Source: Acidimicrobiaceae bacterium (GTDB taxonomy: Bacteria > Actinomycetota > Acidimicrobiia > Acidimicrobiales > RAAP-2). Taken from it: DNA of 33,437 nt. A model generated the notes under the pieces. That model saw nothing but the letters and a program-made list of their open reading frames with translations, was not told the DNA's origin and searched no databases. This document shows, one piece after another, positions 15,941 through 22,976 of this stretch. The first letter of the stretch is position 1, and every line of letters begins with the position of its first letter. Made by a program: the position numbers and the translations under genes. The stretch spans positions 1-33,437 of the forward strand of contig DAHUZJ010000044.1 of the NCBI GenBank assembly GCA_027306585.1, in the 5' to 3' direction.

Positions 15941-17595
15941 CGGTGGTCCTCGGGGTGCCACAGCAGCTCAGCCGGCAGGACCATGCCGACCTGGGCGCCG
16001 CCCAGCGGTGACTCGGCGATGTGCACGCTTCCGCCGTGGGCGCGCGCCACCGCGTCCACGATGGCGAGCCCCAGCCCGGTGCCCGGTCGTGACGTGCCGG
16101 GGAGCCGAGCGAAACGGCCGAGCACGGCCTGACGCTGCGCCGGGGGGATCCCTGGGCCGCCGTCGTCCACGGTGAGGACGATGACCTGCCCCGCTCGGCT
16201 CCCGCTCCCGCACTGGTTCTGGCTCCCGCTCCCGTTTCCGCTCCCGCTCTCGTCGCCGTCCAGGAACGCCCCGAGGGCAATGGGGTCTCCCGGCTGGGTG
16301 GCCTTGACGGCGTTGTCGATGACGTTGAGCAGGGCGCCGCGGAGCTTTCCGGCGTCGGCCCAGACCACCAGGTCAGGGACCTCTCTCATGGTCCAGCGCC
16401 GGTCGGCCAGGACCGCGGCTGCCTCGTGCAGGTCGCCGAGAAAGGATCGCAGGTCCAGGGGCTCGAGCTGCAGGAAGTCGGGCTCGATGGCTCTTCCGAG
16501 GAGCAGGAGGCTGTCCACCAGCCCGCTCATGTGCCCGAGCTCGTCGAGGACGAGCGACACGGCCTCGTCGGTGGCGGCGCGGTCGGTGTAGCCGCTGCGG
16601 GCGAGGACCTCGAGATGGCCGCGGGCGACGGTCAGGGGGGTGCGGAGCTGGTGGGAGACGTCCGAGAGGAGCCGGCGCTGGGTTGTCATCACCGACGAGA
16701 TGCGGTCGAGCATGGCGTCGAAGGTGTTGGCGAGGTGGGAGACCTCGTCGTCGGTGCCGGGGTCGCCCAGCCGGCGGTTGAGGTCCCCCTCTTGGATCTC
16801 CTCGGCGGCGGTGGTGATGCGTCCCACGGTCCGCAGTAGCCGCCGGAGGAGCAGGTGCGCGCTCAGGCCGCCACCGATCACGGCCACCGCCGCCTCGGCG
16901 ATCGAGAGGGCCAGGACCCGGACGCGCTGGCGCTCGTCGGCGGCGAGGCTGCTGGTCGCCACGAACGTGCCCAGCGTGTGTCCCTGACGGCGGACGGGCG
17001 CCGCCAGCACCTCGACGTCGTGCCCGCCGACCCTGAGCACCCCGAGCTGGGTCTGGCGCGGCGGGTTCGCCATCCATCGGGCCACGGCGGGATCGCTGGC
17101 AAGGGCGGTGCTGCCGGGACTGCCGACGGTGCCGTGGCCGGGAATGGCGACGAGGACCGCATCGCCGGACGGCAGGCTGTGCACCTGCAGGTAGTTCCTC
17201 GAGAACGTGAAGAGGTTGCCGGCCGCAGCCGGCGTCCTGGACGCGGCGCCCGCGAACGAGCGGAGCTGTCCGGTCAGGGCGTCGGCGGCAATGGACTGGT
17301 AGCTGCCGGAGAACTGGTGGACCAGCGCGATCACCACGATGCCGAGGACGGCGGTGAGGACCGTGGTCTGGAACGCCGCCAGGCGCAGCGCCGTGCCTGC
17401 CCAGCGCCGGCGGCGACGCCGTCGCGAGGCGCTCCGGGACGTTCCGTGGGGCTGCGGGACCGCATCGCCGTCGAGGGGGGGAGCGGGGGAGCGCGGCGCG
17501 GCGCCACCGCGGCTGGCCGCCGCCGTCAGGTCGTCGAGCATGGTGACCCCTCCGTCCGGGGGTCGCGGGGCTCGCGCCACCCGCATGTCTCCCAT
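15937..17595 (-). CDS. Sensor histidine kinase with Gly/Ser-rich insert in the ATPase domain
   Basis: A 552-residue membrane kinase. TM1 (~66-92, 'AAFQTTVLTAVLGIVVIALV') and TM2 (~228-250) flank a ~135-residue extracytoplasmic domain. Then come HAMP (~250-300), HisKA with H315 in 'LLSDVSHQLRTPLT' and HATPase_c: N box 'LLNVIDNAVKA', G1 'DDGGPGIP', G2 'GTGLGLAIV'. Between N and G1 there is an unusual ~20-residue Gly/Ser/Asn stretch (about 447-468) encoded by CCCGCT-like hexamers. The N-terminal ~60 residues are long and Arg-rich before TM1. ATG 17595 has GAGGGGG upstream and lies 15 bases after the previous gene's stop; ATG 17541 also has a good site (GGAGGGG) and would drop 18 residues. It pairs with the overlapping response regulator. 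The signal is unknown. Confidence 0.93.
   Translation of the reverse strand: MGDMRVARAPRPPDGGVTMLDDLTAAASRGGAAPRSPAPPLDGDAVPQPHGTSRSASRRRRRRRWAGTALRLAAFQTTVLTAVLGIVVIALVHQFSGSYQSIAADALTGQLRSFAGAASRTPAAAGNLFTFSRNYLQVHSLPSGDAVLVAIPGHGTVGSPGSTALASDPAVARWMANPPRQTQLGVLRVGGHDVEVLAAPVRRQGHTLGTFVATSSLAADERQRVRVLALSIAEAAVAVIGGGLSAHLLLRRLLRTVGRITTAAEEIQEGDLNRRLGDPGTDDEVSHLANTFDAMLDRISSVMTTQRRLLSDVSHQLRTPLTVARGHLEVLARSGYTDRAATDEAVSLVLDELGHMSGLVDSLLLLGRAIEPDFLQLEPLDLRSFLGDLHEAAAVLADRRWTMREVPDLVVWADAGKLRGALLNVIDNAVKATQPGDPIALGAFLDGDESGSGNGSGSQNQCGSGSRAGQVIVLTVDDGGPGIPPAQRQAVLGRFARLPGTSRPGTGLGLAIVDAVARAHGGSVHIAESPLGGAQVGMVLPAELLWHPEDHR
16195..16252 (-). repeat. CCCGCT-type hexamer microsatellite inside the kinase gene
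   Basis: An imperfect array of CCCGCT/CTCCCG hexamers interrupted by CACTGGTTCTGG and CCGTTT. On the coding strand it gives alternating Gly-Ser codons. Six-base steps keep the frame, so length changes would alter only the linker. Confidence 0.8.
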
Positions 17596-17610
17596 CGGTC
17601 CCCCTCGAGG

Positions 17611-18555
17611 TCAGTTCGCTCCGTGCGGCCCACCGGGTTGCTCGTGGGCGGCTGCGCCACCGCCGGGCCACTCCTGCCCACCGGGGTCGCTCGACGACCA
17701 GCCGGGCCCGCCCTCGGAGCCACTCGGCCCGCCGGCGCACCCGCCGCCGCGACTCCCCGACGGTGTGCCACCGCCGCTCGAGGCCTGTCCCGGTGGGCCA
17801 CCACGTCCTGTGGTCGCCGAGGCACCGACGCTTCGCGCGCCGCCCTCATCGGGGGCGCCACCTGGCTCATGCCCCGTCGCGGCGATCGCCCACCGGTTCG
17901 CGCTGTTGCCACCGCCGTTGCCCTGAGCGCCCGTCCGGGCCGCCGGTGTGCCCGGTGAACGACCCGGTGGTGGGCCGCCACCTACCTGGTCAGGGGTGCC
18001 CTGGGCGGCTGTCGTGCTCGTCGTGCCGGCTGTCGTGCTCGGCTCCGTCGACGGGGTGGCGCCGGCGGTGGATGCGGCCGGCGTCCCCGACGCCACCAGC
18101 GACCCGGGTGCAGCGGGTGCCGGGGGCGTCGCGATCGCGCTCGACGCGACGGACCCCGCCGGACGTGACTGGCTGCCCGTCGAAGGCGTGGACGTCGACT
18201 GCACGACGACAGTCGGGACGACGGGGACCACCGTGACGGCGGCTGGGAGACCGGCGGTGTGCGCGGCCGTGCCGGATGGCGCGTTGCTGGGCGGCGTCGT
18301 GCTCGGCGGCGCAACGCCTGGCGACGCGGGTGCCGTCGGTGGCAGTGCTGCCAGCGACACTGCCGCTGGCAGGACGACGCCGGGGACACCGCCCACCCAC
18401 AGGGCGACACCGACGACCACCGCCGCGCCAGTCCCCGCGCCGGTCCACACTGCCCAGCGCTCGCGCCAAGGCACACGAATTCGACGGCTCCCCGAGCGGG
18501 CACTTTCTGCCCCTCGGGGAGCCATCCCCCCCAGAGGGCTCCCCATCACGTCCAT
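17611..18555 (-). CDS. Ser/Thr/Gly/Pro-rich membrane-anchored protein of unknown function
   Basis: A protein of about 314 residues. A basic N-terminus ('RRIRVPWRERWAVW') leads into one hydrophobic segment ('AAVVVGVALWVGGVPGVVLP'); the rest (~250 residues) is low-complexity Ser/Thr/Ala/Pro, turning Gly-rich at the end. This suggests a bitopic protein with a long disordered extracytoplasmic tail, similar in style to the much shorter anchored protein at 26717-27085. No catalytic domain is recognisable. It lies between apbE and the histidine kinase on the same strand (84 and 15 base gaps), so it could be a sensor partner or a flavinylation substrate, but I see no clear flavinylation motif. The start is uncertain: ATG 18555, 18546 and 18525 are in frame. 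Competing inverted repeats cover this region. Confidence 0.7.
   Translation of the reverse strand: MDVMGSPLGGMAPRGAESARSGSRRIRVPWRERWAVWTGAGTGAAVVVGVALWVGGVPGVVLPAAVSLAALPPTAPASPGVAPPSTTPPSNAPSGTAAHTAGLPAAVTVVPVVPTVVVQSTSTPSTGSQSRPAGSVASSAIATPPAPAAPGSLVASGTPAASTAGATPSTEPSTTAGTTSTTAAQGTPDQVGGGPPPGRSPGTPAARTGAQGNGGGNSANRWAIAATGHEPGGAPDEGGARSVGASATTGRGGPPGQASSGGGTPSGSRGGGCAGGPSGSEGGPGWSSSDPGGQEWPGGGAAAHEQPGGPHGAN
18486..18544 (-). promoter_or_regulatory. Competing inverted repeats at the 5' end of the anchored-protein gene
   Basis: In minus-strand order: arm A GGGGAGCC (18544-18537), arm B GGCTCCCCGA (18523-18514) and arm C TCGGGGAGCC (18495-18486). B can pair with A (8 bp) or with C (10 bp, extended inward by GGGCA/TGCCC), but not both. 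The possible start codon ATG 18525 lies in the A-B loop. This is the layout of an attenuator or translational switch, though it also lies in what may be coding sequence. Confidence 0.4.
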
Positions 18556-18639
18556 TCTGACCCCATCCGCGGCTTCGTGCGAGCCCAAGTGCTCGCGGGC
18601 CGCCCCCGGAGGGGGCAGCCGGGCCGGGGCCGCCGGAGC

Positions 18640-19491
18640 TCAGCGCTGCCAGAGAATGCGCGGCTCGAGCCCGGAGTTCACGTGGAGCGCCCCGTCCGCG
18701 GTCACCCAGGCCGCTGCGAGCCGGCGACGTCCCGCCTCTTGGGCGATCGCTTCGGCACCGGACAGGAGGAGGACCCGGCTCCACACCGCGGCGGCCACGG
18801 GGTCCGGGCCGAGGACGGTGGCGGCCCGGACGTCGCCGGGCGCCGCGCCGGTGCCGGCCGGCGAACGGGTGGAGGTGATGCAGGCCGTGTCCGAGATCGC
18901 CAGCACGGCCAGCGGCGTCGGGTCGCCATCGGGGTCGGCGATCCCGACCCGCCACGGGCCGCCGTCGGGGCACCGGCCGGCGCACCAGCAGTCGTCGCCC
19001 ACCTCGAGCAGATGATGGGCCCCGCCCAAGGCATTGCTCGCCCAACGGAGCGCAAGACCACGGGCGATCCCGTCGAGCTCGATGGGGATGCCGCCGATGT
19101 GCACCGAGCGCGTGGCGTCCACCATGCGAGGTCGCCACGGCAGGCGGAGGCCCCATCCGGAGGGCGGCGGCGTGGCGGGGTCGACGCGCAGCCGAGGATC
19201 GAACCGCCCCGACGTGCGCCGGAAGCCCCACCAGGCCTCTCGCAGCGCGGTGAAGCAGGCGGGGCTGACGACGTGCCACTCGTCCGGTGCCGCGTTCACT
19301 CGGCTGAGGTCGCTGTCCGGGTCGAGCAGCGAGCACGCTGCGTCCACGTCACGGAAGACGGCCAGTGCCGGGTCGCACCCGGCCACGCGCTCCTCGAGGT
19401 CGGTTCGCACGACGACCCGAGCGCACGATGCGATCGCCGCGGCCGTGCCGACGACGAAGCCTTCTCGGAGGTCAACGGTCGCGGTGCGCAC
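18640..19491 (-). CDS. Divergent ApbE-like FAD:protein FMN transferase
   Basis: A 283-residue protein related to ApbE, which links FMN to Thr residues of electron-transfer proteins. Matching parts: 'CSLLDPDSDLSRVN' (family C/FS-x-Y/L-DPxSDLSRxN), the Gly-Arg-Phe-Asp-Pro block, 'IELDGIARGLAL' (normally LDLGGIAKG) and 'GGPWRVGIADPDG'. Divergent parts: the flavin-side Gly-Gly-Asp is 'LEVGDDCWCAG', the usual His-x-x-Asp-Pro-Arg-Thr-Gly block is not recognisable between 'ITSTRSPAGTG' and 'AATVLGPD', and the metal-binding Ala-Asp-Ala-x-Ala-Thr near the end reads 'AAAVWSRVLLLSG'. It may therefore be catalytically altered or inactive. GTG 19491 is supported by GGGAG nine bases upstream. It appears to be the first gene of a four-gene operon ending in the two-component pair. 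Confidence 0.82.
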   Translation of the reverse strand: MRTATVDLREGFVVGTAAAIASCARVVVRTDLEERVAGCDPALAVFRDVDAACSLLDPDSDLSRVNAAPDEWHVVSPACFTALREAWWGFRRTSGRFDPRLRVDPATPPPSGWGLRLPWRPRMVDATRSVHIGGIPIELDGIARGLALRWASNALGGAHHLLEVGDDCWCAGRCPDGGPWRVGIADPDGDPTPLAVLAISDTACITSTRSPAGTGAAPGDVRAATVLGPDPVAAAVWSRVLLLSGAEAIAQEAGRRRLAAAWVTADGALHVNSGLEPRILWQR

Positions 19492-19668
19492 GGCGGCACT
19501 CCCTTCCCGTCACCCCGACTGCCGAAGTGCGGTGCCGTCGCGCTGGCGTGTTGCCAGGTCTGGCCGTCACCGCAGCGATCCCTCGCCCGGACGTCCCCAT
19601 CGATCCCTCCTCGTCTGACCGTGTACCGGCATCGTGCGCCCGCGCCATGACGTCCCGATGAGTCGGAG

Positions 19669-19684
19669 ATGAGAGTGTTCTCAT
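19669..19684. promoter_or_regulatory. Palindrome upstream of the apbE operon
   Basis: ATGAGA-GTGT-TCTCAT is an uninterrupted 6+6 inverted repeat in the gap before apbE, noticeably A/T-richer than its surroundings. On the minus strand it includes TATGAG, a weak -10 candidate. It could be an operator for the operon; no experimental or family support. Confidence 0.3.
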
Positions 19685-19703
19685 ACGGTTCCTGCGCCCG
19701 AGC

Positions 19704-19742
19704 GCGCAGGACCGCCGGGAGATGTCCCCGGCGGTCCTGCGC
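19704..19742 (-). terminator. Perfect 16-bp hairpin after the phosphoesterase gene
   Basis: GCGCAGGACCGCCGGG and its exact complement enclose a 7-base loop (AGATGTC). It lies 42 bases beyond the phosphoesterase stop and before the apbE operon, both on the minus strand. There is no U-tract, but this is the longest perfect inverted repeat I found in the window, and the position fits a strong intrinsic terminator. Confidence 0.8.
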
Positions 19743-19784
19743 TGCCGGCGGGGCGACCGCGGGTGCGGCGCCCGAGCGGCCTGC

Positions 19785-21737
19785 TCAGGAACCCCGGCCG
19801 CCCTGCCCGCCCTGCCCCTGGTCCTCGCCGCCTCCAGGTCCCTGCCCGTGGCCCTGCGGCCCGGTGGTGGGCTCACCGGACGCTGCGGCGAGATGGAGCG
19901 GAGGGTTCTGGGGACCGTGGCCGAAGTCGAACATCGACAGGATCGAACCGGCTGTGGCGTCGGCGGCGCCGTTGCCGAGGGCCGGCAGCCCCCAGTTCTG
20001 CTCGACGAACTTCACCACCGAGCTCTGGTCGATCAACGTGTTGTCCACGAAGTTCGACTTGGCCCAGGGCGAGATAACGAGGAACGGCAGCCGCGGGCCG
20101 AGGCCGCACTTGCCCTGTTCGGGGGTCCCGGCCGACGTCGTGGGCACGAGTGCGGAGGAGCCGCAGGCCCCGGCAGCCGTCAGGGTGTCGAGGGAGGTCT
20201 GCGAGCCGGTCACGACCGGGGCCAGCACGTGGTCGTACCACCCGTCCGAGTCGTCCCAGGTGATCACGACCGCGGTCGACGACCAGGTGGGAAGGCTCTC
20301 GAGGTGGTTGATGGTGTCGACCAGCCACGTCTGCTCGTCGAGCGGGTCCGAGTAGCCGGCGTGCCCGTCCTGGTAGCCGGGCGCTTTCAGGTAGGACACG
20401 GCCGGCAGGTTGCCGGCGTCGGCGGCCGCCCAGAAGTCGGCGAGGTCGTAGTTGTGGTTGGCCTGGTCGGTGTGGCCGATCGCCGCCACCGACGTGGGCG
20501 GGAGGTGCATGGGGTTCGCCGTCGACGCGTAGTACTGGAAGGGGTCGTGGTGCGGGATGAAGTCGGTCACGGTCTGGCCGCCGACGTTCTTGTGGGCCTC
20601 GCCGCAGACCTGGGCCGTCGTGGGCGCCGTGCCCGTCCCCGGCACGTACCCGTTGTCGAAGCCGCCTTGGAACCAGCCCCACGTGATGGCGGACGTGGTG
20701 AGCTCCTCGCCGATGTTGTTGCCGCCCATCTGGATGGTCCTTGTCGGCGCGTTCCCGTCACCGCCGTCAGACCTCGGCAGATAGGAGCACACGTCGAACG
20801 ACGGATCGGAGTCGTTGAAGTCGGTCCCGGTCCCCGCCGGCGACTGGTTGGCCACCGACGTCGTGCCGGCCGGGTTCGTCGTCGGTGCCACCGGTGCCGT
20901 CGTGAGGTGCGAGGCCGCCACGTCCTTGGCTGTGTAGCCCGGGGGTGCGGTGCACGGGCTGTCGTTGATCGTCGCCCCGGCGGGTCCGCAGAGGGCGCCG
21001 TAGGTCTGGGCGGACGTCACGTTGAGGGCCCCCGGCGTCGACGGGCCGTACGTGGTCCCGTAGGCGTTGTCGCTCATGGCGTAGTGCTGGGCGTAGTGCC
21101 ACAGGGCCGTGACCGTGTTGCCGTCGTAGTAGTTCATGACGGCGGCGTTGGCTGTGCTTGTCACGCCGGCCGGCACCGTCTCGGACGCGCCGTTGTCGGT
21201 CAGTGTGGCCAGGCAGTGGCGGAGGTTGAGGCCGTTGCCGGTGTTCTGTAGGTATGCGTCCTCGGCCCCGTGGTCGGCGGCGTTCTGCTCGGCCGTGTAC
21301 CCGTGGTTCTGGTCGCAGGTCATCGGGTCGCTGCGGTCCAGGCGGGCGGGGTTCGAGGCGTTGCCGTTGCGCGTGAGCAGTGGTCCCGTGACGCCGCTCG
21401 AGGCCACCTGGTTGTAGAGGCCGTTGACCGTCGGCGTTCCCGGCGTCGCGGTGAACGAGGGCTCGCCGGCCGGGTTGGCAGCGTAGGGATACGTGCCGAA
21501 GTAGTGGTCGAACGACACGTTCTCGTCGAAGACGACGACGAGGTGCTTGATCGGGGTGGTGGTGTGCGCCTGTGTCGCGGGGTTGCCGCCCGCCTGGTCG
21601 ACGAGCACACCGTGTGAGCTCGCTGCCGCGGAGGCAGGACTGCCGGTGTCGGTGAACATGGCGCCCGTCGCCAATCCGCCCGACACGAGCGTCAGGCCCG
21701 CCAGGATGGGAAGGAGTCGTCGTCGGAATCGTCGCAT
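19785..21737 (-). CDS. Secreted acid phosphatase / phospholipase C family phosphoesterase
   Basis: A 650-residue exported enzyme of the AcpA/non-haemolytic phospholipase C superfamily, expected to cleave phosphomonoesters or phosphodiesters outside the cell, for example in phosphate scavenging. The start (ATG 21737, GGAGGG upstream) opens an Arg-rich signal peptide ('MRRFRRRLLPILAGLTLVSG'). Active-site groups known from AcpA are all present: E72-N73 in 'VVVFDENVSFDHYFG', the candidate Ser nucleophile S233 in 'TTYGPSTPGALN', H459 in 'GYQDGHAGYSDPLDEQT' and D495-D496 in 'VITWDDSDGWYDH'. 'LGPRLPFLVISPWAK' is also typical. The C-terminal ~30 residues are a Gly/Gln-rich tail. A stretch of ~130 residues between ~250 and 390 contains several Cys that may form disulfides. 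The exact substrate class is not decidable by eye. Confidence 0.92.
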   Translation of the reverse strand: MRRFRRRLLPILAGLTLVSGGLATGAMFTDTGSPASAAASSHGVLVDQAGGNPATQAHTTTPIKHLVVVFDENVSFDHYFGTYPYAANPAGEPSFTATPGTPTVNGLYNQVASSGVTGPLLTRNGNASNPARLDRSDPMTCDQNHGYTAEQNAADHGAEDAYLQNTGNGLNLRHCLATLTDNGASETVPAGVTSTANAAVMNYYDGNTVTALWHYAQHYAMSDNAYGTTYGPSTPGALNVTSAQTYGALCGPAGATINDSPCTAPPGYTAKDVAASHLTTAPVAPTTNPAGTTSVANQSPAGTGTDFNDSDPSFDVCSYLPRSDGGDGNAPTRTIQMGGNNIGEELTTSAITWGWFQGGFDNGYVPGTGTAPTTAQVCGEAHKNVGGQTVTDFIPHHDPFQYYASTANPMHLPPTSVAAIGHTDQANHNYDLADFWAAADAGNLPAVSYLKAPGYQDGHAGYSDPLDEQTWLVDTINHLESLPTWSSTAVVITWDDSDGWYDHVLAPVVTGSQTSLDTLTAAGACGSSALVPTTSAGTPEQGKCGLGPRLPFLVISPWAKSNFVDNTLIDQSSVVKFVEQNWGLPALGNGAADATAGSILSMFDFGHGPQNPPLHLAAASGEPTTGPQGHGQGPGGGEDQGQGGQGGRGS

Positions 21738-21870
21738 GCAGCCCTCCTCGAGGACGCCGCGGGTGCGGCGTGCTGATACGAACGCCGACCCCAGCGGCCG
21801 GCGCGGGGGCCGTGCGACCTCGCCGGCGTGTCGTGCCGACAGTGGTCCTCGGTCCTCCCGCGCCGGAGCG

Positions 21871-21886
21871 TAAGAACTGCGTCTTA
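21871..21886. promoter_or_regulatory. Short palindrome upstream of the phosphoesterase gene
   Basis: TAAGA-ACTGCG-TCTTA is an A/T-rich inverted repeat in otherwise G/C-rich sequence, ~135 bases before the phosphoesterase start. It could be part of a promoter or operator. No known consensus was recognised. Confidence 0.25.
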
Positions 21887-21981
21887 ACCCGCCGGGGCGC
21901 CGCCGCGACCCCAGGACGAATTCTCGCCGTCGCACTGCGACGGTTGCGGCACGGCGGCGTCGCAACCGGCACCCGATCGCG

Positions 21982-22013
21982 CCACCGGGCCACCGGGCCA
22001 CCGGGCCACCGGG
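21982..22013. repeat. Four exact CCACCGGG octamers after the FNT gene
   Basis: Four head-to-tail copies of CCACCGGG abut the stop codon of the FNT gene (22014-22016 on the minus strand). Eight-base units cannot keep a reading frame, so expansion into the gene would be disruptive; here they stop exactly at the stop codon. Confidence 0.9.
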
Positions 22014-22907
22014 TCATTGCGCCACAGGGCGCCGCGGCCAGCGCATGCGCCGCCGGTGCGCCTCTCGATGGTCGGCGACCCGGCGGTTGGCCCGGACCAG
22101 CCGCAGCACGGTGACGAGGCCGATGCCGCCGATGAGGTTGCCCACGATCACCCAGCCGAACCACTCGAACCACTCGAGATAGCCGAAGGGGGCGTGCGGC
22201 GACTGGAGCGCGGCGAACATCAGGAGCGAGTCCAGGATCGAGTGGTACATGCGGAAGCCGGCCAGGACGAACGCGGTGGCGATCGAGGCGAGCACCCGTG
22301 CCACCTCGTTCGAGGTGCCGGTGTGCATCCACGTCATGAGGGTGATGCCCGCCCCGGCGAGGATCGCCAGGCAGAGCGCGTGGACGCCGGGGTCGGTGCC
22401 GGCGTAGTAGGAGGCCGCGACGATCGCCTGGTGCTGGAGCTGGGGGTAGGCCGCCATCGCCAGGGCGGCCAGCAGCCAGCCACCCGCCAGGTTGGCGACC
22501 AGCGTGCAGCCCCACAGCCGGAAGAGGTCTCGGGCCTTGGCCTCTCCGGCCACGACCACGACCACCGGGACGAGGAACCCTTCGGTGAACAGCTCGCTCC
22601 GTCCCAGCTGCAGGATGAGGAACCCGATCGAGAAGGCGAGGCCTCCCAGCAGCACGCTCCCGGTGGCTCGCTCCACGTAGAGGAGCGCCAGGACCCCGAA
22701 GCCGACGTCGAGCCCCCCGACGGCGCCCGTGGCCAGCATCTCGACCGTCGAGCGTTGGAGCCGCGGGACGCCCAGGCGCACGATCCGGTCGAACGCCTGC
22801 TCGATCTCCTCTTCGCGCGGGCGGGACTCGTCCACGGTCGGCGGTCGGACTTCCTCCGTCGTCATGGCTGGGTCCATCGTCATGGCTGGGGTCGGTACCC
22901 ACGGCAT
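22014..22907 (-). CDS. Formate/nitrite transporter (FNT) family protein
   Basis: An approximately 297-residue, six-helix membrane channel of the FNT family, closest in style to the YfdC-like branch. Evidence: the cytosolic acidic N-terminal stretch ('REEEIEQAFDRIVRLG'), 'SELFTEGFLVPVVVVVAG' (the FNT P/S-loop signature), 'LWGCTLVANLAGGW', 'TWMHTGTSNEVARVL' and 'GNLIGGIGLVTVLR'. Canonical FocA/NirC proteins use a pore His in a different context, so the transported species (formate, nitrite, another small anion or something else) is uncertain. The start is weakly defined: ATG 22907, 22883, 22877 and 22865 are all in frame and none has a clear ribosome binding site; the longest ATG form is given. 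It is divergent from the CoA-transferase gene with a 69-base gap. Confidence 0.88.
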   Translation of the reverse strand: MPWVPTPAMTMDPAMTTEEVRPPTVDESRPREEEIEQAFDRIVRLGVPRLQRSTVEMLATGAVGGLDVGFGVLALLYVERATGSVLLGGLAFSIGFLILQLGRSELFTEGFLVPVVVVVAGEAKARDLFRLWGCTLVANLAGGWLLAALAMAAYPQLQHQAIVAASYYAGTDPGVHALCLAILAGAGITLMTWMHTGTSNEVARVLASIATAFVLAGFRMYHSILDSLLMFAALQSPHAPFGYLEWFEWFGWVIVGNLIGGIGLVTVLRLVRANRRVADHREAHRRRMRWPRRPVAQ

Positions 22908-22976
22908 CACGAGGTCAACCCCCGCTGCCGGTGACCACGGAGGCGGCAGCGCGTCGCCGTCTACCATGGCGGGCCG

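Noticed and set aside
17611-18555. Anchored protein as an FMN-binding substrate of ApbE
   Set aside because: I could not find a clear flavinylation Asp-x-x-Ser/Thr-Gly-Ala-Thr motif or an FMN-bind domain in its low-complexity sequence, so this was not claimed.
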